Below, one piece after another: positions 1-8,107 of a DNA stretch of 64,000 bases. Position 1 is the first letter of the stretch. Each line of letters starts with the position of its first letter. Under the pieces are notes generated by a model. The model did not search any database. It saw nothing but the letters and a program-made list of their open reading frames with translations, and was not told where the DNA came from. The stretch is from Stutzerimonas stutzeri (GTDB lineage Bacteria > Pseudomonadota > Gammaproteobacteria > Pseudomonadales > Pseudomonadaceae). A program made the translations under genes and the position numbers. Location: the NCBI RefSeq assembly GCF_000935215.1, contig NZ_JXXD01000143.1:36837-100836 (forward strand). The letters run 5' to 3'.

Positions 1-348
1 CTGCTTATCTTCCCTGAGGGCACCTCGACCGACGGCAACAGCGTGCGCACCTTCCACCCCCGGCTGTTCGCCTGTGCGATAGAGGCCGGCTGCGCCGTTC
101 AACCCGTAGCGATCCGCTATACGCGCAACGGCAAGCCCGACACCGTCGCTCCCTTCATTGGCGACGACGAACTGCCAGCGCACCTGCGCAGGCTATTGGC
201 CAGCGACGTGGCAGAAGTAGAAATCCATCTGCTGGCGCCGATCCCCATTGCCTCCCTCAGTCGCAGGGCGCTCGCCGAGCAAGCACAGCTGGCCATCGAG
301 CGAGCACTGTCTGGGCAGCTGTGGGTGACCACGAGAGAGGCTGCATAG
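1..348 (+). CDS. 1-acyl-sn-glycerol-3-phosphate acyltransferase family protein (5' truncated by window edge)
   Basis: Only the C-terminal 115 residues are in the window; the frame is open from base 1. The visible part begins with the PlsC-type block III motif FPEGTS (LLIFPEGTSTDG), which helps bind the glycerol phosphate in lysophosphatidate acyltransferases. The VQPVAIRYTRNG segment that follows is the usual block IV region. The enzyme would move an acyl chain onto a lysophospholipid at the inner membrane. The catalytic HX4D motif must lie upstream of base 1, so activity cannot be judged. The stop is TAG at 346-348, 35 bp before acpH. An OlsA-type ornithine-lipid acyltransferase is an alternative. 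Confidence 0.8.
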   Translation: MLIFPEGTSTDGNSVRTFHPRLFACAIEAGCAVQPVAIRYTRNGKPDTVAPFIGDDELPAHLRRLLASDVAEVEIHLLAPIPIASLSRRALAEQAQLAIERALSGQLWVTTREAA

Positions 349-383
349 CGACCTCCCTATCGAGGCTGCGCCAAGCTTCGCCG

Positions 384-956
384 ATGAACTATCTCGCTCA
401 TCTTCATCTTGGCGGCCCCGGCCCGGCTGACATGCTCGGCAGCCTTTACGGGGACTTCGTCAAAGGCCCGCTGCAGGGTCGCCTGCCGGCGCAGATCGAA
501 GCAGGCATCCGTCTGCATCGGCAGATCGATGCCTTCACCGACAGCCATCCGCTGGTGCTGCAGGCCAAAGCGCGCTTTCCCAGCGAGCGTCGCCGCTACG
601 CCGGGATACTGCTGGACCTGTTCTTCGATCATTGCCTGGCTGCGAACTGGGCGGACTACTCCGGCGAGCCGCTGGACCAGTTCACCCGGCGCGCCTACCG
701 AGCGCTGGCCGATGAGCCCGCGCTGCCTGGCAAGCTCGCCGTGATCGCACCGCACATGGCGGCACACGACTGGCTCGGCAGTTACCGTGAATTCGAGGTA
801 CTGGGCAGGGTGCTGGCGAACATGGGCCGTCGCCTGAGCCGGCCGGAAGGCCTGGCCGGCGGGCTGGAAGAGCTGGAGCAGCTGTACGACCCGCTGCTCG
901 AGGACTTCCGCCACTTCTACCCGCAGCTGCAGCAGTTCGCCAAGGCAGCGATGTAG
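384..956 (+). CDS. acpH: Acyl carrier protein phosphodiesterase (AcpH/DUF479 family)
   Basis: The 190-residue product starts MNYLAHLHLG and has DMLGSLYGDFVKG near residues 15-27 and HRQIDAFTDSHP near residues 46-57. These Asp/His-rich motifs mark the AcpH (HD-like hydrolase) family, which removes the 4'-phosphopantetheine arm from holo-ACP. I placed the start at 384 rather than the earlier in-frame codon at 321 because family members begin MNYLAH and the 21 extra residues look non-coding. It lies in the same direction as the acyltransferase just upstream, so a shared lipid-metabolism transcript is possible. Family assignment is firm; activity is inferred. Confidence 0.85.
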   Translation: MNYLAHLHLGGPGPADMLGSLYGDFVKGPLQGRLPAQIEAGIRLHRQIDAFTDSHPLVLQAKARFPSERRRYAGILLDLFFDHCLAANWADYSGEPLDQFTRRAYRALADEPALPGKLAVIAPHMAAHDWLGSYREFEVLGRVLANMGRRLSRPEGLAGGLEELEQLYDPLLEDFRHFYPQLQQFAKAAM

Positions 957-971
957 CGCGATCGCCCCGTA

Positions 972-1748
972 CTACTGCGCATAGCCCGGGCTTTGCGCAT
1001 CCAGCTTGCGCAACAGACCGGGCCATGCCAGCGCGCCGCCCATGCCCGAGCGAGTGCGGGTCACGCCCGCTGCCATGGCCTTCGCACCGGCCAGAATCTG
1101 CTCCGGAATGGCGATCAGCTCGCTGCCACCGGCCTGCGCCATGACCTGGATTTCACAAGCGCGCTGGAAGATGAACATCATCAGAAAGGTATCAGCGATG
1201 CTGCTGCCGCAGGTCAGCAGACCGTGGTTGTGCAGCAGCATGAAAGCGGTTTCGCCGAGATCGGCCTGCAGGCGCGCCTTCTCGTCGTGATTCAGCGCCA
1301 CACCCTCATAGCCATGGGTCGAAAGACTCGCCAAAACGAACAGTGACTGCTGGCTGATCGGTAGCACGCCCTGACGCTGGGCCGAGACCGCCACCCCGGC
1401 GGCGGTATGTGTGTGCATGACGCAGGCGACGTCGTGGCGAACCTCATGCACGGCGCTGTGAATGGTGTACCCAGCGGGATTGATCTCGTACGGACTGTCC
1501 GTCACTTTGTTGCCGGCCAGATCGACTTTCACCAGGCTGGACGCGGTGATTTCGTGAAACATCAGCCCGTATGGGTTGATCAGAAAGTGATCGGTTTCGG
1601 GAATCTTGGCCGAGATGTGCGTGAAGATCAGGTCATCCCAGCCATGCAGCGCGACCAGTCGGTAACAGGCCGCCAGATCGACCCGCGCCTGCCATTCGGC
1701 GGGGCTCACTTGGGTTTCCAAAGAAGGCAAAGCGTGCAGCGCAGTCAT
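972..1748 (-). CDS. Class II aldolase/adducin family protein
   Basis: This 258-residue protein has the class II aldolase fold markers: GWDDLIFTHISAKIP near residue 37, the zinc-binding HTHT motif near residue 113 and a second histidine pair in LLHNHGLLTCGS near residue 172. The family holds fuculose-/ribulose-phosphate aldolases and decarboxylases acting on small sugar or hydroxy-acid substrates. This longer adducin-like subgroup has no assigned substrate that I can name. The ATG at 1748 is preferred over a GTG at 1757 because a GAGG ribosome-binding site lies 8 nt upstream of it. It is convergent with acpH, 15 bp apart, and stands alone. Confidence 0.82.
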   Translation of the reverse strand: MTALHALPSLETQVSPAEWQARVDLAACYRLVALHGWDDLIFTHISAKIPETDHFLINPYGLMFHEITASSLVKVDLAGNKVTDSPYEINPAGYTIHSAVHEVRHDVACVMHTHTAAGVAVSAQRQGVLPISQQSLFVLASLSTHGYEGVALNHDEKARLQADLGETAFMLLHNHGLLTCGSSIADTFLMMFIFQRACEIQVMAQAGGSELIAIPEQILAGAKAMAAGVTRTRSGMGGALAWPGLLRKLDAQSPGYAQ

Positions 1749-1852
1749 CGAGGGCACCTCTTGTTATTGTCGTGAAGATGCCCTGGATTCTAGCCAACCG
1801 CTATTGGCCCGGCAGTTGCCCTTGCAGCCAGGCCGTTGACCCGACGAGCCAC

Positions 1853-2305
1853 TCAGGCACGCAAGGCCGCCGCGAAGGTTTCCAGCCACGGTTCGGCGTC
1901 GCTTTCCGGCGTGACCGTCTCGCTGGCATCGAGGCGCAGCATCGCCACGACTTCTCGCACGCCGAGCTCGGCATAGAGCTCACGAATCAGCTCGCCGCCA
2001 GCACAGAAGGTGTCGCCGTAGCTGGCATCGCCAAGGGCGATGACGCCTCCGGGCAGGCCACTCCACGCGGGAAACTGATCACGGATTGTCGAGTACAACG
2101 GAATGAAGCTGTCCGGCAGCTCACCCATGCCGGTGGTCGAGGTCACGACCAGCAGCGCTTCGGGGGCGAAATCGAGAATCTGTGGCAGCTGGGCGCGGGG
2201 ATCGTGCCAGGTTTCGAAACCGGCGGCTTTCAGCTGGTGTTCGGCGTGACGGGCGACATCTTCGGCGGTGCCGTAGACGCTCCCGGAAAGAATGGCGACT
2301 TTCAT
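1853..2305 (-). CDS. Flavodoxin / MioC-like FMN protein
   Basis: The 150-residue product is a short-chain flavodoxin fold. The phosphate-binding loop SGSVYGTAEDVARH lies at residues 7-20, and the FMN isoalloxazine-flanking loops are TSTTGMGELPDSF near residue 56 and LGDASYGDTFCAGG near residue 89. The last of these is the typical flavodoxin/MioC YGD signature. It should carry electrons between a reductase and an unknown partner in the cytoplasm. The frame stays open upstream, but residues before MKVAILSG are not flavodoxin-like, so I use the ATG at 2305. P. aeruginosa has a flavodoxin at the same position relative to folM, from memory of gene order. Confidence 0.85.
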   Translation of the reverse strand: MKVAILSGSVYGTAEDVARHAEHQLKAAGFETWHDPRAQLPQILDFAPEALLVVTSTTGMGELPDSFIPLYSTIRDQFPAWSGLPGGVIALGDASYGDTFCAGGELIRELYAELGVREVVAMLRLDASETVTPESDAEPWLETFAAALRA

Positions 2306-2538
2306 GTGCGCTCCGAGGCAATCAAAGCTGCGCATTATGCCGCAATCGCCAAGTCTGGTCGGCACACCCTCCCAGGACGAAGCCGTCCATCCAGAAAACG
2401 TGCAGTCAGCGGAACCACTGTCGAGCCCATTTGTCATAGGGCCGATTGCCCCATCGCGACCATACCGGTTGCAGGCGTGTAGTGACCCCACCGCGCGACG
2501 CCAAACGTGGAGGGCACTGTCCCTCCGAGGGTATCCGC

Positions 2539-3165
2539 ATGGCGGAAGAGACGATTCTCAGCAAAGACGAACTGACCTTCATCCGCAAGTTGATGCAGCG
2601 CAACGGCAGCACCAGCGCTGAGCGCACGACAGGCTTTCGGATCGACGGCGGCGCGCAATCCAACGAACTGCTGCTGCAGCTGGCCGCTCGCGCCAACCTG
2701 TCGCTGCAGGCGGAATTCGAGGATTTCCGCATGTCCTTCCCGCTACAGCTCAGGGAAGACGAACTTCACAGCCTCGACCTGCAGCTGGCACCTCCGGTGA
2801 TCTACGAGCGCGGGCCAACCACGCGTGCCTGGCGCCTGCATCTGGACCAGCCGCTGCCTTTGCTGGAAAACGATGGTGGTGAAAGTTCGCTCAGCGTGCA
2901 CGAGCTGTCTCCGCACGGCCTGCTGGTGGATGCCGGCGGACACCGCAAGCCACCCAAGCACTTCCACCTGCGCCTGGCGCTGCCCGACGACGGCCCGCTG
3001 GAAATCGATGCCCATCGCGTTCGCGAGCTGACCGGCGGGCGGGCCGCCTACGAAGTCGAATTCACCCAGGAAAAGGACGCCGAGCGGATCCGCTCTTTCC
3101 TCTATCGCCAGCATCAGCGCCTGCACCCAGATTTGCAGCCAGAGCTGCCGGCCGATCTGGTGTAA
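2539..3165 (+). CDS. PilZ-domain-like protein
   Basis: A 208-residue soluble protein. The second half (SLSVHELSPHGLLVDAGG near residues 115-132, then a beta-rich segment with LPDDGPLEIDAHRVREL) looks like the beta-barrel of a PilZ domain, which binds cyclic di-GMP. The N-terminal arginine switch is not clearly in the usual RxxxR form, so ligand binding is uncertain. The start at 2539 has a GAGGG ribosome-binding site 7 nt upstream; an upstream in-frame start at 2446 adds a low-complexity leader. It is divergent from the flavodoxin and 66 bp before folM. The PilZ call is by fold pattern only. Confidence 0.6.
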   Translation: MAEETILSKDELTFIRKLMQRNGSTSAERTTGFRIDGGAQSNELLLQLAARANLSLQAEFEDFRMSFPLQLREDELHSLDLQLAPPVIYERGPTTRAWRLHLDQPLPLLENDGGESSLSVHELSPHGLLVDAGGHRKPPKHFHLRLALPDDGPLEIDAHRVRELTGGRAAYEVEFTQEKDAERIRSFLYRQHQRLHPDLQPELPADLV

Positions 3166-3231
3166 GCTGCCACGCCTGTAGCGACCGCCTCAACCTGTGG
3201 GCGGTCCGCCCATTACAGGCAGTGGATTTTC

Positions 3232-3936
3232 ATGCATCAGGCCCCGATTCTCATCACCGGAGCCAGCCAGCGGATCGGGCTGCATTGTGCCGAGCGACTG
3301 CTGGAAGACGGCTTCCCGGTCATCCTTACCTACCGCCGCGAACGCGACAGCATCGACCGGCTTCGCGCCCTTGGCGCACAGGCGCTGCAGGCGGACTTCA
3401 GCGATGAAACCGGCATCACCACCTTTATCAGCGCTCTCAAGCAGCAGACCGACTGCCTGCGGGCCATCGTGCACAACGCCTCCGAATGGCGCCCGGATAC
3501 CCCCGGGCAGGAAGTCGAGGCGTTCCGCCAGCTGTTCCAGGTGCATATGCTCGCGCCCTACCTGATCAACCTGCACTGCGCCGAACTGCTGCGCCACGGC
3601 GGGCCGGCGGACATCGTGCACATCAGCGACGACGTGACCCGCAAGGGCAGCAAGAAGCACATCGCCTATGCTGCGAGCAAAGCGGGCCTGGACAACCTGA
3701 CACTATCTTTCGCCGCCAGCCTGGCGCCGGCGATCAAGGTCAATGGCATCGCCCCGGCGCTGATCCAGTTCAACCCGGAGGACGACGCCGAATATCGCCG
3801 CAAGGCACTGGCCAAGTCCGCGCTGGGCATCGAACCCGGTGCCGAGGTGATCTACCAGAGCCTGTGCTACCTGTTCGACAACCCTTATGTCACCGGCACC
3901 ACACTGACCGTGAACGGCGGCCGCCACCTGATCTGA
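3232..3936 (+). CDS. folM: Dihydromonapterin reductase FolM (short-chain dehydrogenase)
   Basis: The 234-residue SDR has an N-terminal NADPH-binding motif GASQRIGLHC at residues 8-17, NASEW in the middle and the catalytic YAASK motif near residue 145. FolM reduces dihydromonapterin to tetrahydromonapterin, the cofactor of phenylalanine hydroxylase in pseudomonads, and can also reduce dihydrofolate. Assignment to FolM rather than a generic SDR rests on folX following 18 bp downstream. The C-terminal VTGTTLTVNGGRHL is typical of pterin/enoyl SDRs. No GTP cyclohydrolase I gene lies between folM and folX here. Confidence 0.88.
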   Translation: MHQAPILITGASQRIGLHCAERLLEDGFPVILTYRRERDSIDRLRALGAQALQADFSDETGITTFISALKQQTDCLRAIVHNASEWRPDTPGQEVEAFRQLFQVHMLAPYLINLHCAELLRHGGPADIVHISDDVTRKGSKKHIAYAASKAGLDNLTLSFAASLAPAIKVNGIAPALIQFNPEDDAEYRRKALAKSALGIEPGAEVIYQSLCYLFDNPYVTGTTLTVNGGRHLI

Positions 3937-3954
3937 AGACTGCAAGGAGTCCCC

Positions 3955-4329
3955 ATGCCCCGACTGGAACCCGCGATGGCCCGCATCCGCGTCAAGGACC
4001 TGCGGCTGCGCACCTACATCGGCATCAAGGAAGAGGAAATCCTCAATCGCCAGGACGTGCTGATCAACCTGACGATGCTCTACCCCGCTGCGGAAGCGGT
4101 GCGCGAGAACGACATCGAACAGGCGTTGAACTACCGCACCATCACCAAGGCGATCATCCAGCACGTCGAAGACAACCGCTTCGCCCTGCTCGAGCGGCTG
4201 ACCCAGGAAATTCTCGACCTGGTCATGCGCTACCCGCAGGTGCGCTACGCCGAAGTGGAAGTCGACAAACCCCACGCGCTGCGCTTCGCCGAGTCCGTAT
4301 CGATCACCCTGGCTGCGCATCGGGATTGA
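3955..4329 (+). CDS. folX: Dihydroneopterin triphosphate 2'-epimerase FolX
   Basis: A 124-residue member of the FolB/FolX tunnelling fold. Conserved pieces are [11 protein letters not shown] near residues 21-31, [10 protein letters not shown] near residue 60 and a catalytic-region glutamate/lysine pair in [14 protein letters not shown]. FolX epimerises dihydroneopterin triphosphate to the monapterin form, which FolM then reduces, so the two adjacent genes form a short tetrahydromonapterin route. An AAGGAG ribosome-binding site lies just upstream of the ATG. FolB (dihydroneopterin aldolase) is the close alternative; pairing with folM favours FolX. Confidence 0.87.
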   Translation: MPRLEPAMARIRVKDLRLRTYIGIKEEEILNRQDVLINLTMLYPAAEAVRENDIEQALNYRTITKAIIQHVEDNRFALLERLTQEILDLVMRYPQVRYAEVEVDKPHALRFAESVSITLAAHRD

Positions 4330-4405
4330 CCCTGCGCAAGGCTGGCCGGCTCACTGACGCAAGGTTATGATCCGGCCGACCTCAGCCAACGCCGAGACCC
4401 AAGAG

Positions 4406-4695
<290 letters not shown>

Positions 4696-4699
<4 letters not shown>

Positions 4700-5034
4700 A
4701 CGACCTGAAGGACTTCCGCGCCAGCCTGCGCAATCGCAACCACGCATTCAGCGAAACGCTTGCCTTCATCGAGGGCGCTTACGACTACCAGCCGAGCCGC
4801 TTCGTCAACGGTACACTGGAGAACGCTGCCGGCGAGAACGAAGGTTCCTGCAAGACGCTAGGCCTCGCATTGCTTGAAGACTTCACGACGGAAGAAGCGC
4901 TGCTTGCGTTCGGCGAGCACTATCAGGAGGTCCTGGCCAACCCGAACGGCAGCGACCACCGCAACATCCGCGCGCTCATGGAAACCGGCCTGCCGGGCGT
5001 GCGTTTCGACACCCAACCGCTCAAGCGTAAGTAA
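4696..5034 (+). CDS. HopJ-family protein
   Basis: This 112-residue protein matches the HopJ type III effector-named family, with FIEGAYDYQPSRFVNG near residues 22-37 and NEGSCKTLGLALL near residues 48-60. The family is widespread in non-pathogens, so the name should not be read as evidence for secretion; no secretion signal is visible. Function unknown. Its ATG overlaps the DUF1244 stop codon, an arrangement that suggests the two small proteins are made together. A perfect 8-bp hairpin follows the stop. Confidence 0.75.
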
Positions 5035-5055
5035 CGCGCATCCATTCGACGGATC

Positions 5056-5074
5056 GAGCCGGCTATGCCGGCTC
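5056..5074 (+). terminator. Hairpin after the DUF1244-hopJ pair, possible terminator
   Basis: GAGCCGGC (5056-5063) pairs perfectly with GCCGGCTC (5067-5074) across a 3-nt TAT loop, 22 bp after the stop codon. There is no T tract on the + strand, so it may be a weak or Rho-assisted terminator or only an RNA-stabilising hairpin. Confidence 0.4.
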
Positions 5075-5088
5075 AATGGGAATAAAAA

Positions 5089-5133
5089 GGGTCATCCCAA
5101 GCACTTGGGGAAGGCTGAAGGAGCGGATGACCC
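5089..5133. other. Unexplained structured intergenic segment upstream of cysZ
   Basis: GGGTCATCC (5089-5097) and GGATGACCC (5125-5133) are perfect 9-bp inverted repeats. The enclosed 27 nt contain a smaller CCAAG/CTTGG hairpin and two GGA motifs. The remaining sequence to cysZ (5134-5270) shows no gene. It could be a small structured RNA, a leader element or chance; nothing identifies it. Confidence 0.3.
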
Positions 5134-5270
5134 GAAAACCGTTGAGCGCCACCTTAGCTATCCGCCGAGGCCGCGGATAATTCAGGTTCTGCATACAACC
5201 CATAGTCATCGACTATCCCGCTGCGCTACACCCCTCTCGACGAAACACTGCCCTTTTTCAGGAGACGCCA

Positions 5271-6026
5271 ATGCCCGTATCCGCCCTCTCCGGCCCGCAA
5301 TACCTGCGAGAAGGCCTGCGCCTGGTGCTCAGCCCGGGGCTGCGTCTGTTCGTGATCCTGCCGCTGACGGTGAACGTGCTGCTGTTCTTCGGCCTGATCT
5401 GGTTCGCGGTCGGCCAGTTCAGCAGCTGGGTCGACACCTTCATGCCCAACCTGCCGACCTGGCTCGCCTTTCTCGAATACATCCTCTGGCCGCTGTTCGT
5501 CGTGCTGGTGGTACTGATGGTGTTCTTCAGCTTCACCATGCTGGCCAACATCATCGCCGCACCGTTCAACGGCTTTCTGGCGGAAAAGGTCGAGGTGGTG
5601 GTGCGCGGCGAAGACGCAGCGCCGCCTTTCAGCTGGGCCGAGCTGCTGGCCATGCTGCCCCGCACGATTGGCCGCGAGCTGCGCAAGCTGGGCTATTTCG
5701 CACCGCGCGCGCTGGCGTTGCTGGTGCTTTCATTCATCCCCGTACTGAACCTTGTTGCCGCGCCTTTATGGCTGCTGTTCGGCGTGTGGATGATGGCAGT
5801 GCAATACATCGACTACCCGGCAGACAACAACAAGCTGAGCTGGGCGGACATGATGGGCTGGTTGCGCCAGCGACGCTGGCAGAGCCTAAGCTTTGGTGCG
5901 GTGACTTATGCGGCGTTGCTGGTGCCGGTCCTGAACCTGCTGATCATGCCGGCGGCCGTCGCGGGAGCGACGCTGTTCTGGGTAAGGGAAGGCGGGCCGA
6001 ATCGGCAGCTGGACCGACCTGCGTAG
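5271..6026 (+). CDS. cysZ: CysZ-like sulfate transporter / EI24 family membrane protein
   Basis: A 251-residue integral membrane protein with hydrophobic segments near residues 24-48, 62-92, 141-170 and 202-232. The [18 protein letters not shown] opening and [28 protein letters not shown] motif (about residues 159-186) are those of CysZ, which admits sulfate for cysteine synthesis. The ATG at 5271 follows a GGAGA ribosome-binding site. No cys genes adjoin it. Family assignment is strong; sulfate as substrate is by family. Confidence 0.85.
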   Translation: MPVSALSGPQYLREGLRLVLSPGLRLFVILPLTVNVLLFFGLIWFAVGQFSSWVDTFMPNLPTWLAFLEYILWPLFVVLVVLMVFFSFTMLANIIAAPFNGFLAEKVEVVVRGEDAAPPFSWAELLAMLPRTIGRELRKLGYFAPRALALLVLSFIPVLNLVAAPLWLLFGVWMMAVQYIDYPADNNKLSWADMMGWLRQRRWQSLSFGAVTYAALLVPVLNLLIMPAAVAGATLFWVREGGPNRQLDRPA

Positions 6027-6053
6027 ACGTCAGGCGTCGCACTCCGCGGTCGC

Positions 6054-6102
6054 GGTTCTAGCGCCGCAAAGTGTGAGAGTTCGAGTCTCTCCGTCCGCAC
6101 CA
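6054..6102 (+). tRNA. 3' fragment of a tRNA-Leu gene (orphan, not functional)
   Basis: From about 6054 the sequence reads as the 3' half of a bacterial tRNA-Leu: the 3' side of the anticodon stem (GGTTCT), a class II long variable arm (GCGCCGC...), the T arm GAGAG-TTCGAGT-CTCTC (6075-6091) and the acceptor 3' strand CGTCCGC followed by encoded ACCA ending at 6102. The matching 5' strand (GCGGACG...), D arm and anticodon are absent from the 60 bases upstream. It cannot fold as a whole tRNA. It most likely marks a past integration or excision at a tRNA-Leu attachment site. Recognition is by eye against remembered leucine tRNAs. Confidence 0.75.
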
Positions 6103-6168
6103 CGTCACATACTGACAGCTCAGCGCGAAGGCCTGGCGAGATCGGATGCTGCCGGGTAAGGGGAAACC

Positions 6169-6192
6169 GGCAGCCAGATCACGCTGGCTGCC
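6169..6192 (-). terminator. Terminator of the tetR-OYE operon
   Basis: On the minus strand, 8 bp after the oxidoreductase stop, GGCAGCCAG and CTGGCTGCC form a perfect 9-bp stem with a 6-nt loop, followed by a short T-containing stretch (GGTTTCCCC). It fits an intrinsic terminator with a weak U tract. Confidence 0.55.
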
Positions 6193-6200
6193 GCCCTCAC

Positions 6201-7310
6201 TCACGCCAGCGTCTTCAACGCCTCACGACTGAACGGCAGAATCTCTTCCATCCGCCCTTCACGCACCTTAACCGCCCAATCCGGATCGCAGATCAGCGCA
6301 CGCCCCACCGCCACCAGATCGAACTCCTGCTTGTTCAGACGCTCCAGCAATCCCTCGATGTTGGCCGGCTGCGCCACCTTGTCGGTCTTGACCATGAACT
6401 GCAGGAATTCGCCATCCAAGCCGACACTGCCGACGGTGATGGTCGGCTTGCCGGTCAGTTGGCGGGTCCAACCGGCCAGGTTGAGATCGGAGCCTTCGAA
6501 CTCCGGTTCCCAGAAACGGCGCGTCGAGCAATGGAAGATGTCCACGCCGGCCGCCGACAACGGTGCCAGGAACTCGCCAAGCTCTTCGGGCGACTGCACC
6601 AGGCGCGCCGTGTAGTCCTGCTGCTTCCACTGCGAGAAGCGGAAGATGATCGGGAAACCGGGGCCGACCGCTGCACGTACGGCCTGCACCAGCTCGATGG
6701 CGAAGCGCGAGCGGTTGGCCAGGCTGCCGCCGTACTCATCGGTGCGCTGATTGCTGCCTTCCCAGAAGAACTGGTCAATGAGGTAGCCGTGGGCACCGTG
6801 GATTTCCACGCCGTCCATGCCGATCGCCTGAGCATCGCGGGCAGCCTGAGCGAATGCTTCGATCACATCCTGGATGTCCTGCTTGGTCATGCCATGAACG
6901 ACGACCTGACCGTCCTTCTGCTTCTCCATCGGACCGTAACCGACGACCTCCGGCTCCGGCTCGGTGCCCTTGCGGCGCACGTTACCGACGTGCCAGAGCT
7001 GCGGGACGATCTTGCCGCCAGCGGCGTGCACCGCATCGACCACAGCCTTCCAGCCAGCCAGCGCATCTTCACCGTAGAAACGCGGCACATGGGGATAACC
7101 GTTCGCCGCGGCGTGGCCGACCGTGGTGCCTTCGGTGATGATCAGCCCGACCCCGGAGGCGGCACGCCGGCGGTAGTACTCGACCACATCGGCAGTGGGT
7201 ACGCCGTTAGGTGAGAACGAACGGGTCATCGGCGCCATGACCACACGGGTCGGCAAACGGAGAGCACCCAACTCAAAGGGCTGAAACAAGGCTTGTACGC
7301 TGGCGGTCAT
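6201..7310 (-). CDS. Old Yellow Enzyme family NADH:flavin oxidoreductase (alkene reductase)
   Basis: The 369-residue product is an FMN-dependent TIM barrel of the OYE family. It shows RVVMAPMTRSFSPNGVP near residues 22-38, QLWHVGN near residue 104, the substrate-polarising pair in EIHGAHGYLIDQFF near residue 173 and NRSRFAIELV for FMN contacts. Such enzymes (NemA, XenB relatives) reduce activated alkenes, N-ethylmaleimide, quinones or nitro compounds. Its ATG overlaps the stop of the upstream TetR gene by 4 bases, the same regulator-enzyme layout as nemRA, so control by that regulator in response to electrophiles is likely. Exact substrate unknown. Confidence 0.9.
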   Translation of the reverse strand: MTASVQALFQPFELGALRLPTRVVMAPMTRSFSPNGVPTADVVEYYRRRAASGVGLIITEGTTVGHAAANGYPHVPRFYGEDALAGWKAVVDAVHAAGGKIVPQLWHVGNVRRKGTEPEPEVVGYGPMEKQKDGQVVVHGMTKQDIQDVIEAFAQAARDAQAIGMDGVEIHGAHGYLIDQFFWEGSNQRTDEYGGSLANRSRFAIELVQAVRAAVGPGFPIIFRFSQWKQQDYTARLVQSPEELGEFLAPLSAAGVDIFHCSTRRFWEPEFEGSDLNLAGWTRQLTGKPTITVGSVGLDGEFLQFMVKTDKVAQPANIEGLLERLNKQEFDLVAVGRALICDPDWAVKVREGRMEEILPFSREALKTLA

Positions 7311-7966
7311 CGATCGACTCCTGTGGCATTGGTCAAGGCAGCCGGGCGCTCATGCCCCGGCGAAGTTATTGCAGCCGGCGCCAACAGGCGTTCGAGCTGC
7401 TGGAAAAACACCTGCAAAGGCGCAACGCTGCCGCTCACTTTCATGCGCAACAGCGCACCTTCCCAGGCGTTGCTTATGAATTCCGCCTGCACTGCACAAT
7501 CGCAATCGGCCGAGATCTCTCCAGCGACACGCGCCTGTTCGAGGCAGGCCGTAAGCAACTCGACCGATTGCGTCAGTATCGCGCTGAGCCGCTTGGCGAT
7601 GGCCGGGCACAGCTCGGCCATCTCGAAGCTGAGGCTGCCGATGAAGCAGTGATATTCGGGCTTTTCCTGGCGGGCGAAGTGCGCAACGAGATCGGCGTAG
7701 TAGTCGAGGATGCGCTGCCGGGGCGAGACTGCTGAGTTGCTCAGCGCCGCCTGATAGCGCTCCAGCCGGGGCGCATAGATATAGTCCAGCGCCTGCAGGG
7801 CGAAGTCTTCCTTGCTGGCGAAGTAGTGATAGAACGAGCCCTTGGGAATACCGGCCGCCTGGACGATTTCCTGGACACCGGTGCCGTGATAGCCGCGGCG
7901 GGTCATCACCCGGGCACCCTTGGACAGGATCAGGTCGCGCTTGTCGTTGCGTGCTGGATTGGTCAT
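7307..7966 (-). CDS. TetR family regulator (NemR-like context)
   Basis: A 219-residue TetR protein. The N-terminal helix-turn-helix spans about residues 9-55 (TRRGYHGTGVQEIVQAAGIP, then KGSFYHYFASKEDFA). The ligand domain carries several cysteines (YHCFIG, TACLEQ and CDCAV), which would suit redox or electrophile sensing as in NemR, though sensing is only inferred. The start at 7966 gives the normal MTNPARNDKRDLIL opening; the codons upstream to 8017 read into the promoter. Co-transcribed with the OYE gene (ATGA overlap). An 8-bp palindrome GACCGGTC lies 14 bp upstream of the start and may be its operator. Confidence 0.88.
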   Translation of the reverse strand: MTNPARNDKRDLILSKGARVMTRRGYHGTGVQEIVQAAGIPKGSFYHYFASKEDFALQALDYIYAPRLERYQAALSNSAVSPRQRILDYYADLVAHFARQEKPEYHCFIGSLSFEMAELCPAIAKRLSAILTQSVELLTACLEQARVAGEISADCDCAVQAEFISNAWEGALLRMKVSGSVAPLQVFFQQLERLLAPAAITSPGHERPAALTNATGVDR

Positions 7967-7979
7967 GCAGCGAGAATAT

Positions 7980-7987
7980 GACCGGTC
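7980..7987. promoter_or_regulatory. Possible TetR operator core (palindrome GACCGGTC)
   Basis: An 8-bp perfect palindrome immediately upstream of the tetR start codon, where autoregulating TetR proteins usually bind. Flanking bases are not symmetrical, so this is only a candidate. Confidence 0.3.
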
Positions 7988-8107
7988 GTCTCGCCGGCCC
8001 AGCATCATCCATGACACTTATTCAGCGGCAACCATGGCAAGCATGGCCGGCATATCCAGTACTCAAGAAAGAGAACGCGACCGCGCGTACGGTCGCAGAA
8101 CTGCAGA

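Noticed and set aside
6027..6102. Intact tRNA gene downstream of cysZ
   Set aside because: The acceptor 5' strand, D arm and anticodon are not present upstream, so no complete cloverleaf can form.
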